Of a stretch of 64,000 bases of DNA, positions 27,548 to 36,154 are shown one piece after another. The DNA is from Tolypothrix tenuis PCC 7101. Lineage in GTDB: Bacteria; Cyanobacteriota; Cyanobacteriia; Cyanobacteriales; Nostocaceae. Below the pieces are notes generated by a model. The model worked only from the letters and a program-made list of their open reading frames with translations. It was not told where the DNA came from and made no database searches. The DNA is taken from the NCBI RefSeq assembly GCF_002368295.1, contig NZ_AP018249.1, positions 124,001 through 188,000 on the forward strand. Direction: 5' to 3'. The stretch's first letter is position 1, and each line of letters opens with the position of its first letter. Made by a program: the position numbers and the translations under genes.

Positions 27548-28171
27548 TTAGATATCATCAAACATACTGTCTGTTTCATCATAGAAAGACCCCGTACCAG
27601 GAATGAATAAATCAGAATCTATCTTATGTTTTTGCTGGTTGTTATTCTGACTATTCTCATTGCCTTTGCTCTTACCTTTAGCACTAGCTTTAGGATAATT
27701 TTCATCATTACTACTGCTATTACCAATGTTTAAACCGAACATAGTAGCAAGTGTTTGAGAATTGCTCATAGTGCTTAGAGGTACAGATAAAACATCACTT
27801 GATTGATGTGGTAATTTAAGCGCCATTCGTAAGTAAGCCAAATGTTGCTCTAAAGCATGACAACAAATTAACCCTACCTGATGTACTTCTTGATCGCTAA
27901 TTTCTACATCGACATTTGCTTGCGCTTGATATGCTAAAGGCAACCAACACATTCGTAATGCCTGTAATACCATCTCTTTGCTACTACTGACTCCATTTCC
28001 CTTTTGCAAATATATAATTAGCTTTCCATCAACAGTATTTGAGTAAGCACGAATCCGAAAACTCAAATTTTTATATTGTCTTGGGTTGTCAGTTTCTTCA
28101 GATAGTTTGCAACTATTACTGGACTGTCTTTTATTGTCATTATTTTTGGATTGTTTTTTATTTGTGGTCAT
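27548..28171 (-). CDS. ParR-like segregation adaptor (inferred)
   Basis: A 207-residue protein. The core (about 35-130) is compact, with FRIRAYSNTVDGKLIIYLQK and helical segments, and the N- and C-terminal tails are low-complexity, rich in Asn, Lys and Ser. Its start overlaps the ParM-like stop by 4 bases, which implies a tight functional partnership. In type II partition loci the gene in this position is the centromere-binding adaptor. Similarity to ParR by sequence is not visible, so the role is inferred from context. Confidence 0.55.
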   Translation of the reverse strand: MTTNKKQSKNNDNKRQSSNSCKLSEETDNPRQYKNLSFRIRAYSNTVDGKLIIYLQKGNGVSSSKEMVLQALRMCWLPLAYQAQANVDVEISDQEVHQVGLICCHALEQHLAYLRMALKLPHQSSDVLSVPLSTMSNSQTLATMFGLNIGNSSSNDENYPKASAKGKSKGNENSQNNNQQKHKIDSDLFIPGTGSFYDETDSMFDDI

Positions 28172-29316
28172 GCTACTTTTTCCAATTGCGCTCTAAATCG
28201 CATAAACAAACCAAATGCATCAATCAACCTAAACGACAAAGCTTCCTGTTCTCGGAAATTACGGTAATAATCATTACTTTTATCCTTGAATACTTCTTGT
28301 ACCTGTTGCTGTAAGTCAGCACCCCAATAAGTTGAAATTTCTTGAAAACACTCTTGTAACTCTGGCTCCAAGTACAATGCTGCACCACCGCTCAAAATCA
28401 CCTCGTTCACTGCAGGTAAAGTTGATTCGAGCCAATCGTAAAGTCTAGACCAATACTCAGCTTTAGCCGTAGCAATGGCATTAACAATCATCTGCAATTC
28501 ATAATTAATGTTGTTAGGTTCTCTGCTTTTCACCAGAGTGCGAATTGCTTGGTTATCAGCCGTGATATGTGAACCAGCTGCATAGATAGCAGAGGTCAAA
28601 TTAGTAGCATCCTGTCCAGATGTGCGCTCAATTACTCGCTTTACCATTTGGTGAAAGCCCAGCCCATTGGTGTAACCCGCAGTCATTTTGCCCCGTTCAA
28701 ATAATAGAAGGCTGGTATTGCGATGTCCAAACATTAGCACTGCGATGGTTTGGGCGTTGAACCATTCTTTACCATTTTGGCGTTGGCGAATCATTGCTAA
28801 TCCCGCACCTTCGGGTAAGCACTCGAATCGCTCCAGTTTCACCCGCAATCTTTGACCCCGAAACCTAAAATCCTTGAGTGCAGACTGCAATTGTTGCTCA
28901 AATGCTTGGCGATTTTGATATTCACCATAGGGTAGTAGTGAAGTCAGTGAGAGTGAAAACCTGTTAGGCAAGTTGTTATTTTGAGCGATCGCACCAATAA
29001 CCGCTAAGGCTTTGTGAATTGAGGTTTCGTACTTGAGTTTATCAAGTCTAGCAGATGCTGAAAACTGCCGTGCGAGGAATCCGACTACTGTACATTGTCT
29101 ATCACCATCCGCAGGACTTGACACCCAGGCTTCATCTACTGGTTTAGAAGATTCAAGACCCCTGCGACTTGACATATAAGCGTCAATCGAACTTTGAGGC
29201 AACTTCAGCATCTCTGGTTCCATTGTCATCAAACATGGTCTACCTTCAGTTGCTAGTTCGTAAACAATCTTAGTTAAGGAAGCGCCAGGGTCAAAACTGA
29301 CTATCAGGTTTGACAT
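28168..29316 (-). CDS. ParM-like actin-type segregation protein
   Basis: A 382-residue protein. It opens with SFDPGASLTKIVY, the actin/Hsp70 phosphate-1 signature, and has a later VLMFGHRNTSLLLFERG (phosphate-2 type) and NEVILSGGAALYLEP (adenosine motif). That is the StbA/ParM/Alp design for filament-forming plasmid segregation ATPases. It is first in a minus-strand operon, and 168 bases before it begin two arrays of 11-base repeats. It is probably the motor of a type II partition system. Confidence 0.8.
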   Translation of the reverse strand: MSNLIVSFDPGASLTKIVYELATEGRPCLMTMEPEMLKLPQSSIDAYMSSRRGLESSKPVDEAWVSSPADGDRQCTVVGFLARQFSASARLDKLKYETSIHKALAVIGAIAQNNNLPNRFSLSLTSLLPYGEYQNRQAFEQQLQSALKDFRFRGQRLRVKLERFECLPEGAGLAMIRQRQNGKEWFNAQTIAVLMFGHRNTSLLLFERGKMTAGYTNGLGFHQMVKRVIERTSGQDATNLTSAIYAAGSHITADNQAIRTLVKSREPNNINYELQMIVNAIATAKAEYWSRLYDWLESTLPAVNEVILSGGAALYLEPELQECFQEISTYWGADLQQQVQEVFKDKSNDYYRNFREQEALSFRLIDAFGLFMRFRAQLEKVA

Positions 29317-29327
29317 TGATTGTGGTT

Positions 29328-29356
29328 CACCTAAAAGCTTTCCTTTAAGTTAGGTG
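29328..29356 (-). promoter_or_regulatory. Inverted repeat over the parM leader
   Basis: CACCTAA (29328-29334) and TTAGGTG (29350-29356) flank AAGCTTTCC. On the transcript the AGGTG of one arm is the likely ribosome binding site of the ParM-like gene. The stem could mask translation. Confidence 0.35.
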
Positions 29357-29483
29357 CAAATATAAATCATGCCAATCTACCCACTGACCATTTTTATAAT
29401 GCGAAAAATTAGCCTATTGGTTATTTTTTTTGCTGCATTCTCGGAATTGGTCATTCTTATGTATTAAATTCGCTTCAAAAATA

Positions 29484-29688
29484 CGCCACTCGAATGCCAA
29501 TTCAACGCCAATTGAATGCTAATTGAACGTCAATTAAATACCAACTAAATACAACTTGAGCGCCAATTCAATGCAACTGCGTACATTATGTATATATTTT
29601 TATTGCCAATAAAAGTGCTTATTGACAATACAATAGTCAAAAAATGCCAATTAAGTGTCGCTTAAATGCCAACTCAATGCCACTCATG
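29484..29688. repeat. parC-like centromere: two arrays of 11-bp repeats
   Basis: Block 1 has nine units in a row (29484-29582), with consensus YGCCAATTSAA. Block 2 has four (29645-29688), beginning TGCCAATTAAG. The period is strictly 11 bases in both. The 62-base spacer (29583-29644) holds AT-rich promoter-like sequence and the inverse pair TTGAC/GTCAA (29622-29640). The location just upstream of the ParM-like operon, and the split into two 11-base repeat blocks around a promoter, match the layout of R1 parC. Confidence 0.8.
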
Positions 29689-29772
29689 TTTTTAATTCGA
29701 GCAGCCCAAAAAACGTTTGGTGAGTAGCAAGCTATGTTGCTGTCCGGACATTTTTTCTTGGGAGAAAAAACG

Positions 29773-29850
29773 CACCCTCAGGTGTGGCAACAAGCTTGCC
29801 CTCCTTTCACGGTTCCCCTACCTCAGTAGGTTAACCACCGTGACAGAGGG
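29773..29850. other. Highly structured hairpin block, possible RNA
   Basis: Consecutive stems: CACC-CTCA-GGTG (29773-29784), GGCAA-CAAGC-TTGCC (29786-29800), then an outer stem TCACGGT (29807-29813) with ACCGTGA (29837-29843), extended by CCCTC/GAGGG, enclosing CCTAC-CTCA-GTAGG. Two loops carry the same CTCA. No gene lies from 29701 to 30087. It may be an RNA gene, an antisense regulator of the partition locus or a mobile element end. Confidence 0.4.
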
Positions 29851-30087
29851 GAGATAATACGAAAATAATCAAAATTAGAGTGCCGATCCAGTAATGGAAT
29901 AGTTATACGTATTGAGGAAGTTCCCAATACCTACTCTAGGCAGTGAATTTACTTAGAAACGAATCGCACACGGAAAAATTTTGTATAATACCCAAAATAG
30001 GGGTTTAAAAAAGAAGTTTTCCGTACAATAAATAATTGTGCATCTTACCCAGCACCTTTGTGCACCGCTCCAATTAATAGGTAGAAA

Positions 30088-30570
30088 ATGTCATCCTCCG
30101 AGCCAATTAGCATTCGTCAGCTTTCCGCCAACGACCTGACACTTATGGAGGGCTTATTGATTACCTTCGGTGAGGCTTTCGATGAAGTTGATACCTATAG
30201 CTCGTCTCGTCCAAGTAATGCCTATCTCAAGCGTTTGTTAAACAGCGATTATTTCATTGCGCTTGTAGCATTAAAAAATGGATCAGTAGTTGGAGGTATC
30301 GCCGCTTACGAACTCCAGAAGTTTGAGCAGGAGCGTAGTGAAATTTATATTTACGATCTAGCTGTTGCAGCAGCGCATCGACGTGAAGGAATTGCCACCG
30401 CATTAATCCAGGAATTAAAGAAGATCGCTGTAGCGCGAGCAGCTTATGTTATTTTCGTGCAGGCGGACATCGGGGATGACCCTGCGATTGCACTCTACAC
30501 AAAGCTTGGGGTACGCGAAGATGTGCTTCATTTCGATATTGCTGTTCCTGTCGGCGATGAAGATGCATAA
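30088..30570 (+). CDS. AAC(3)-I-like aminoglycoside acetyltransferase
   Basis: A 160-residue GNAT protein. It has the acetyl-CoA segment EIYIYDLAVAAAHRREGIATALI (motif A R-x-x-G-x-A) and KFEQERSE before it, then YVIFVQADIGDDPAIALYTKLG. These regions are very close to those of AAC(3)-I enzymes, which acetylate gentamicin-type aminoglycosides. The stop codon merges with an attC-like sequence, as in integron cassettes. Substrate use is inferred from similarity only. Confidence 0.8.
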   Translation: MSSSEPISIRQLSANDLTLMEGLLITFGEAFDEVDTYSSSRPSNAYLKRLLNSDYFIALVALKNGSVVGGIAAYELQKFEQERSEIYIYDLAVAAAHRREGIATALIQELKKIAVARAAYVIFVQADIGDDPAIALYTKLGVREDVLHFDIAVPVGDEDA

Positions 30571-30650
30571 CAACCGGAATGCACCGGAACTTTGGAGTAT
30601 ACTATCTAGTAGCTAGAGTTGTAGGAGTCCGGCGAGCGCGAACGTTAGCT
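30565..30650. other. attC-like recombination site (candidate)
   Basis: The left end TAAC at 30568 overlaps the stop codon and is followed by CCGGA. The right end has TCCGG followed by CGTTAGCT (GTTAGCT, 30644-30650). The two ends are inverted with an uneven spacing (12 versus 11 bases), the imperfect pairing typical of integron attC. The core words deviate from GTTRRRY/RYYYAAC, so it may be degenerate. Confidence 0.4.
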
Positions 30651-30698
30651 AGCAGGTGTTGAGCCCATCTCAATTAAGCAAAAAGGAGAAGGATTCTC

Positions 30699-31238
30699 TT
30701 GTTTTCAGAGAATTTTCTACCCCAAGCAACTGAACGGCTGATTCTCCGTCGGTTTATTGATCTGGATCTGGAACGATTTCTTGCTTACCGCCAAGACCCT
30801 CAAGTATCTCGGTTCCAAGGTTGGTCAATGCTCTCTGACGCTGAAGCAAAACTCTTTATCAACGAAATGCAGACAGCAGTAATCGGGATACCAGGCGAAT
30901 GGTTTCAAATTGCGATCGCACACAAGCAATCCAATTTACTCCTTGGTGACATCGGGATGCAGATTTATGCCGAAAATCCAACAATTGTGGAAATTGGTTT
31001 TACTTTGAGTCCTGATGGGCAAGGTAAAGGATATGCTAAAGAAGCTGCTCAAGCTCTAATTGATTCACTGTTTGAGCTTGAAGCTATCAACAAGATTGTT
31101 GGTCTAACTGATATGCGAAATGAACCATCCATCAATCTGCTTAGACGTTTGGGAATGAATCTAGTGCGATCACAAGAGGTGGAATTTAAGGGTGAATTAT
31201 GTATTGAGCAAACTTTTGAATTAGGCAGAAAAGATTGA
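30699..31238 (+). CDS. RimJ/RimL-like GNAT acetyltransferase
   Basis: A 179-residue protein starting at TTG 30699, supported by AAGGAGAAGG about 10 bases upstream. TERLILRRFIDLDLERF, IEIGFTLSPDGQGKGYAKEAAQALI and LTDMRNEPSINLLRRLGM are the standard RimJ/RimL-type GNAT blocks. The substrate is unknown (protein N-termini or small amines are usual). It lies downstream of the AAC(3)-I-like gene and its attC-like site, so it could be a second cassette. Confidence 0.75.
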   Translation: MFSENFLPQATERLILRRFIDLDLERFLAYRQDPQVSRFQGWSMLSDAEAKLFINEMQTAVIGIPGEWFQIAIAHKQSNLLLGDIGMQIYAENPTIVEIGFTLSPDGQGKGYAKEAAQALIDSLFELEAINKIVGLTDMRNEPSINLLRRLGMNLVRSQEVEFKGELCIEQTFELGRKD

Positions 31239-31702
31239 TTACCCGCTCAAAAAAATTCCGATGAATAAATAATGAGAAATTAGAACAATATTGGCAGTCA
31301 TATATAGCATAACTTCCGAATATTTCATCTGGGTTTTTTAGTTAGGAGGCGCATCAATTTGGTGATCCTTCTGCTTTGGTAGATGGACTCGGAGCTTTAA
31401 TTCTAAAGGGAGTTAAAACTGCATATTTAGCCATAAATCAGCATTTTACCAAAAATATCATGTCTGCTTGAACAGTTACGTTAAAAATAACGCTGATATC
31501 CTCAAAATAAAGACCGTGGAAACTTTGATATGGTAACTAACTACCAGATACGAATCAACACATAATTTTGTCTTTGTCAATTTATATTAGTGAACTGACG
31601 CTTTAGAAGTGACGGTGCAAGAGAGTGATCGCCTATAGCACTCTCCCACAGTAATGGAAGTGCGTAGTGATCGCACTAAATTTGTTGTAGTTGCTTTTGC
31701 AT
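31239..31702. other. 464-base gap, inverted repeat, no gene seen
   Basis: A stem-loop GAGAGTG (31621-31627) and CACTCTC (31639-31645) is the only clear structure. It lies upstream of the insertion sequence that separates it from mobC, so it could be part of an origin of transfer. No coding sequence is supported. Confidence 0.35.
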
Positions 31703-32847
31703 TAGACATCTCCGAAATAGTAACGTTGTGTGGTAAAGAATATAATAAAAGGTTTTTACACCAAGCTTATGAGTTCTGTACTAGATCATATCGAAGCGAA
31801 TCCTCAAGAAACACAACGGTTAATTGGTCTAGGGTATCCGGAGCTACAAATATTACTTCAAAATGCGGAGCAATTACACTATGAAAAACAAGCTCTGTTA
31901 GAGTCACAGAAAATCAGAATTATATCGGGTGGTGGTGGTCGCAAACCCAAACTATCTATCACTGAACAGATAATTTTAACATTGGTCTATCTTCGACACT
32001 TGATGACATTTCAACTTCTTGGCATCCAGTTTGGAGTGAGTGAATCGACAGCGAATGACACATTTAATTATTGGTTACCAATATTACGAGAATTACTACC
32101 ATCTAGCCTAATTGAACAAGTAAAAAAAAACAAACTAGATTATGAAGTTGTTAAAGAAGTTTTGACAGAATATGAACTAACTGTTGATAGCTACGAACAA
32201 GTAAGAGAAAGACAAGCGAGATAATGAGGAGCAAGAAAAGTATTTCTCAGGAAAGAAGAGTCATCATACATTTAAAAGTCAAATGATCGTATTGCCTGAT
32301 GGTCAAGACATTGTGGATGTTGTTGCAGGTGAACCAGGACCAAAGAGTGATATAACTTTGTTTCGGGAGAATCGCGACCGCTTTGACCCAAAACAAAAAT
32401 TTAAAGGAGACTTGGCTTATATAGGAGAAGATTTAATTGAAACTCCTATAAAGAAACCAAAAAATAGAGAGTTAACCATTGAACAAAAATCATCAAACAA
32501 AAAGTTTTCAGCCAAACGGATATTTGTTGAACATCGAATCCGTTCCGTAAAAATATTTCGAGTCGTCCAAGAAAGATTTAGGTTAAATTCAAAAAAGTAT
32601 GAGCAAGTAATTCTGACTATTTGCGGATTAGTAAGATTACGAATAAAAGCCCTAATTTTACCAGAGAAAAGACCTCCTATTTCACTCTTTTAAAAGAAAT
32701 GCATCTTACTATATCTTTTGGGGCTGTTAACATCAATAAATATCTCAAAGTCTTATTGTATCGTATAAACTAGTTAATCTGCTTTGCCTGTCTTTACAGC
32801 TTAGAACTTAGTCACAAAGAAGCTTTGAGAGTTTTCGGAGATGTCTA
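31703..32847 (+). mobile_element. IS5-type insertion sequence, about 1145 bp
   Basis: Perfect 15-base terminal inverted repeats, TAGACATCTCCGAAA (31703-31717) and TTTCGGAGATGTCTA (32833-32847). TA at the very ends may be the duplicated target. It carries one transposase with an internal frameshift. The right end supplies the apparent ATG of the following MobC-like frame. Confidence 0.75.
31769..32693 (+). pseudogene. Frameshifted IS5-type (DDE_4/HARBI-like) transposase
   Basis: The first part (31769-32224) has an N-terminal helical region (SITEQIILTLVYLRHLMTFQLLGIQFGVSESTANDTF). The second part continues in another frame to 32693, with DGQDIVDVVAGEPGPKSD and FKGDLAYIGE carrying DDE-type acidic residues. 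Near 32215 the sequence reads GAAAGACAAGCGAGAT; deleting one A restores ERQRDNEEQEKYFSGKK... across the join. This is either an inactivating mutation or a frameshifting site. Restored length is 307 residues. Confidence 0.75.
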
Positions 32848-33287
32848 TTACAAATTCAAAAATAGACAGTTGGTTGATGACTACTTGTAACAATACTGTC
32901 AAACTGAAAAAACCAATGACTAATGCACTGATAATGCAAAAGCGCTCCTTAAGGATAGATATTAGATTGACTCCAAAAGAATATGAAAAAGCACAGCAAA
33001 TGGCATCTGAAAACAATCTCACAATTAGTGAATTGTTTCGTAGCAAGACTCTGAAAAACCAATTGCCCCGGCGTGTCACTAAAGTGGCAGGTCAAACTTA
33101 CTGGGAGCTAGGTAAAATTGGCAATAATCTCAATCAAATAACTAAAGCAATAAATACTTCAGTACTAATGGGAGAACCGATTGTTGTAAATAGAACATTG
33201 TTAGAACAACTTAGGGATATGGTGAAGCAAGTGCGACGAGAGATTACCGAAATCGATTTGATCAGCGATTTACAAGATGAAGCGTGA
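32841..33287 (+). CDS. MobC-like relaxosome protein
   Basis: About 148 residues from ATG 32841, which lies in the insertion sequence end. The native start is probably ATG 32877, 32916 or 32934. The core RSLRIDIRLTPKEYEKAQQMASENNLTISELFRSKTL is a ribbon-helix-helix-type DNA-binding segment, and the C-terminal region GKIGNNLNQITKAIN is typical of MobC. The next gene is a relaxase with a 4-base overlap (GTGA). It should bind the origin of transfer and help the relaxase nick. Confidence 0.75.
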   Translation: MSITNSKIDSWLMTTCNNTVKLKKPMTNALIMQKRSLRIDIRLTPKEYEKAQQMASENNLTISELFRSKTLKNQLPRRVTKVAGQTYWELGKIGNNLNQITKAINTSVLMGEPIVVNRTLLEQLRDMVKQVRREITEIDLISDLQDEA

Positions 33288-34786
33288 TTGGCAAGCAGAT
33301 TAAAGGCAAAAGTTTTCGGGGACTACTAAACTATCTCTTTAGTAAAAAAGGAGCTAAACAAATTGGTGGGAACATGGAAGCAAACAACCCACGAGAACTG
33401 GCTGCTGAGTTCCGCTTCTCCAGACAACTAAACCCAAAAGTTAGTAGGGCTGTTTATCATGCTTCTCTCAGCTTGCCTCACCAAGAGAGTTTGGATGATG
33501 AGACTTGGCATGAAATTACCCAAAAATATTTGCAAGCAATGGGTTTTGACATGAATCAATATACAGTAGTGCGTCATATTGATCGAGAACATGACCATGT
33601 ACACATTGTTGCCAGCCGCATTCGCTTAGATGGTACTACAGTTTCTGATAGCTGGGATTATCACAAAAGTGAAGTGGTAATTCGCAAGTTGGAGCAGGAA
33701 TACAATTTACAATCTGTGCAACCCAGTTGGGGAAAAGATAAGCACAGTCCAACTACAGGCGAACTTAGACAACTTGCCAGAACTGGCGAGGAAAGCGTTA
33801 GAGTCAAACTTCAGCGATTCCTTGATCTAGCAACTCACGACAGTCCTACAATGTCAGAGTTAATAGAGCAAATGCAACAACAAGGTATTAATGTCCGCGT
33901 CGGTTATACTCGCACAGGTAAAGTCAAAGGCATAAGTTATCAACTTGACGGTGTAGCTTTTAGTGGTACGCATCTCGGTAAAGCATACACTTTTCCTGGT
34001 TTACAAAAACATCGCGGTATAAACTACAATCCCAAGCGGGATGATCAACGCATTCAAAAACTCATAGAACAAGCTGTTGAAAATTCCACACTAGCAGTGC
34101 CAAAACAGGATGATAAACGCAGAAAGAAACTAATAGAGCAAACTGTTGAAAATACTGCGTTCTCTGTTTCTGTGACCAATTCCTTGCCCATACCAGAACC
34201 AGCAAACTGGGAGCAAATACGCCTAAACCTAAGCAAGCAGTACAATTTACCTAATTCTCTGCTCACAGAAGTATATGAAAAGGGTTGGCTTTATGCGAGT
34301 CTTGCAGGTCAAGCAATATTTGTAGAACGCACACTCAATGATGTTCCGACTCAAGCCAAACAGCTAGAAGCAACAGGTAACTTCACCACTATTCCCCTTA
34401 ACTCGGAGATGACGAAAAATGGTAGCTTCTGGATGGCTACAGATACCACAGTCAAAAGAGCAGTGCTACTAAGTGACCCGATTGAAGTTCTCTCTGTCAT
34501 TGCCTTAGAATCAACTGTTGACAAAGAAAAGCGCAAACCTACATTGTATTGGAATGTAGGCGATAGCGAGCAATTACCTCTAGAACTTTTGCGATCGCTT
34601 GATACAGTAGTCATCGCTTTTAAAGATCATGAGAAAGTTGAGGAATTGATAGCTGAAATATTGGCTGAACTACCTCAAGCTAAACAAGTTTCTCCCGGTC
34701 AAGCTGGTTGGAATGGGATGCTAACCCTGAACAAACATCAACTCAAGCAAAGTCGAATAGCAGATTCTCAAATTTGGGAACTTTAA
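33284..34786 (+). CDS. MOBP-like relaxase
   Basis: A 500-residue protein starting GTG in an overlap with mobC. Motif III, HIDREHDHVHIVAS (His98, His103, His105, His107), fits the metal-binding cluster, and LLNYLFS (Tyr17) is the likely catalytic tyrosine region. An RGINYNP segment and repeated KKLIEQ(A/T)VEN units follow, and the C-terminal 200 residues are a separate domain. It nicks and covalently holds the transferred strand. The enzyme and the VirB-like channel are in one window, consistent with a self-transmissible plasmid. Confidence 0.85.
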   Translation: MIGKQIKGKSFRGLLNYLFSKKGAKQIGGNMEANNPRELAAEFRFSRQLNPKVSRAVYHASLSLPHQESLDDETWHEITQKYLQAMGFDMNQYTVVRHIDREHDHVHIVASRIRLDGTTVSDSWDYHKSEVVIRKLEQEYNLQSVQPSWGKDKHSPTTGELRQLARTGEESVRVKLQRFLDLATHDSPTMSELIEQMQQQGINVRVGYTRTGKVKGISYQLDGVAFSGTHLGKAYTFPGLQKHRGINYNPKRDDQRIQKLIEQAVENSTLAVPKQDDKRRKKLIEQTVENTAFSVSVTNSLPIPEPANWEQIRLNLSKQYNLPNSLLTEVYEKGWLYASLAGQAIFVERTLNDVPTQAKQLEATGNFTTIPLNSEMTKNGSFWMATDTTVKRAVLLSDPIEVLSVIALESTVDKEKRKPTLYWNVGDSEQLPLELLRSLDTVVIAFKDHEKVEELIAEILAELPQAKQVSPGQAGWNGMLTLNKHQLKQSRIADSQIWEL

Positions 34787-34835
34787 TATTAGTCACCAAA
34801 ATTCATCTAACATCCTGCCAATTTTTACTCATAAT

Positions 34836-34911
34836 CTACTGTGTATACATATCTTTGAACAGCATTAAAAAGGTGTGAGACAACTCTAAAAGATTTGTGT
34901 GTACACAGTAG
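34836..34911. other. Long imperfect inverted repeat in the 34787-35100 gap
   Basis: Arms CTACTGTGTATACA (from 34836) and TGTGTACACAGTAG (to 34911), with inner matches ATCTTT/AAAGAT. The span is 76 bases. The stem is strong but there is no long T-run. It could be a terminator of the relaxase operon or a protein-binding site. I see nothing else in this 314-base gap. Confidence 0.4.
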
Positions 34912-35100
34912 CTATATTCTGGGGAGACTATATGATTATTAAAATTATTCGTAATTGAATTAGTTGCTAATTAAGATAATAACAACAGACAAAGATAGCC
35001 AAAAAAGCTAGTTTATGATTGACTTAACCCCATAATTAAGATTAAAAAGTATGAATTAGTAATTCGTAAAAGGTAAGTCTGGAAGCTAATACCTCTCGTT

Positions 35101-35721
35101 TTAATTTCCCAGTTTTAGTAAATAAGACTGGCGATAATTCTTCTTAGCCATCAGTCTAGCTTCACGCTTTGTCCACTGTTTTTGTAAAGGAACATCAGCC
35201 AATCTTTGCAATAATATAAATACACTATCATCTCCAGTCAACCGAGCGATGATTTGAGCGATCGCCTTACAACAATTCCAAGGATGACGCACTACCTGAA
35301 CTTCTGCAAATCTCACCACGCCCCAATTGCGTTGCAAGAAAAAACGGTTACGGATTTTATCGTCATCAACATCAATACAGTGGTGAGGTTTACCTGTATT
35401 TCCGGTGTAAGGCTCATCAATTTCAATATCAAGAGCTAACCCAGAAGATTGATGGTAGAGAATAAAATCGGCTGAATAGCATCGGGGTGAACCAGGAATT
35501 TCAAACTCAACCGCTTGACAGATAAGATTTCCTGGAAACGCACACAGTAAATAGCGATAAAACTCCTTTTCGCTTACACCTTGCTTGGCTGTACCATTTC
35601 CATCTGGTAATGCAATGTATCCTTGAAACAATGTTTTTAAATACCCCATTCCTTGGTCGTCGTTAGCAAACCGCCTTGCTAACGGTGGATAAAGAATAAC
35701 CGGATAATAGCCAGTAGACAT
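35101..35721 (-). CDS. PD-(D/E)XK nuclease-like protein
   Basis: A 206-residue protein. The stretch SADFILYHQSSGLALDIEIDEPY shows the D...E-x-D pattern of restriction-endonuclease-fold proteins (DUF559-like), with a following RFFLQRNWGVVRFAEVQV typical of the same fold. It is a single gene on the minus strand, with no methylase next to it. A nuclease activity is plausible, but the exact role is unknown. Confidence 0.55.
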   Translation of the reverse strand: MSTGYYPVILYPPLARRFANDDQGMGYLKTLFQGYIALPDGNGTAKQGVSEKEFYRYLLCAFPGNLICQAVEFEIPGSPRCYSADFILYHQSSGLALDIEIDEPYTGNTGKPHHCIDVDDDKIRNRFFLQRNWGVVRFAEVQVVRHPWNCCKAIAQIIARLTGDDSVFILLQRLADVPLQKQWTKREARLMAKKNYRQSYLLKLGN

Positions 35722-35752
35722 TAGTAGTTATCAATTTGCTTGTGTTTAATAA

Positions 35753-35863
35753 TTAAATCAATGGCAAGAAGCTAGTATTGCTTATGGTAAAGCATTGGCA
35801 ATTAAACCAGATTCAACTGAGGCAATGGAAAGAGCAAAACGACTAATAAATTGGAATTTTTAG
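35753..35863 (+). pseudogene. Fragment of a TPR protein
   Basis: After an in-frame TAA at about 35750 an open stretch reads QWQEASIAYGKALAIKPDS followed by TEAMERAKRLINWNF and a stop at 35861-35863. AYGKALAIKPDS is the typical TPR helix-turn signature. No start codon or upstream part of such a gene exists here, so it is the remnant tail of a deleted or rearranged gene. Confidence 0.5.
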
Positions 35864-35966
35864 AATTGTGTCAGGATTTGAAATCATATCCATTGGCAGA
35901 GAAAGTTGCTGCGCTTACCAGACGCGCTATCGCGCCATTGTTTTTGGCGTTAAGCAAGCAAAGTTT

Positions 35967-36152
35967 ATGCAAACATTGAAAATAACTTCAACATCACCTA
36001 ACTCAACTACTACTGCTTGTAAAAATCCTCAAATTACACAAAAGGTCACTTCAAATTTATATGACAATACTAATTTAGATTCAGGAACTATAGCTATTTT
36101 AGAACAGATTGAAGCTGAATATGAATACTACCAAGTTTGTCAGGAGTGGTAG
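35967..36152 (+). CDS. Small protein at head of the PRTRC-like operon
   Basis: About 61 residues from ATG 35967 (MQTLKITSTSP...), ending LEQIEAEYEYYQVCQEW. A longer frame from 35868 is less likely. The N-terminal half is Ser/Thr/Asn-rich and the C-terminal half is acidic and helical. The following gene begins 2 bases after its stop. The function is unknown. Confidence 0.45.
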   Translation: MQTLKITSTSPNSTTTACKNPQITQKVTSNLYDNTNLDSGTIAILEQIEAEYEYYQVCQEW

Positions 36153-36154
36153 TT

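Noticed and set aside
29622..29640. TTGAC..GTCAA as a firm -35 element
   Set aside because: No good -10 hexamer at the right distance could be fixed on the minus strand, so only a promoter-like spacer is claimed.
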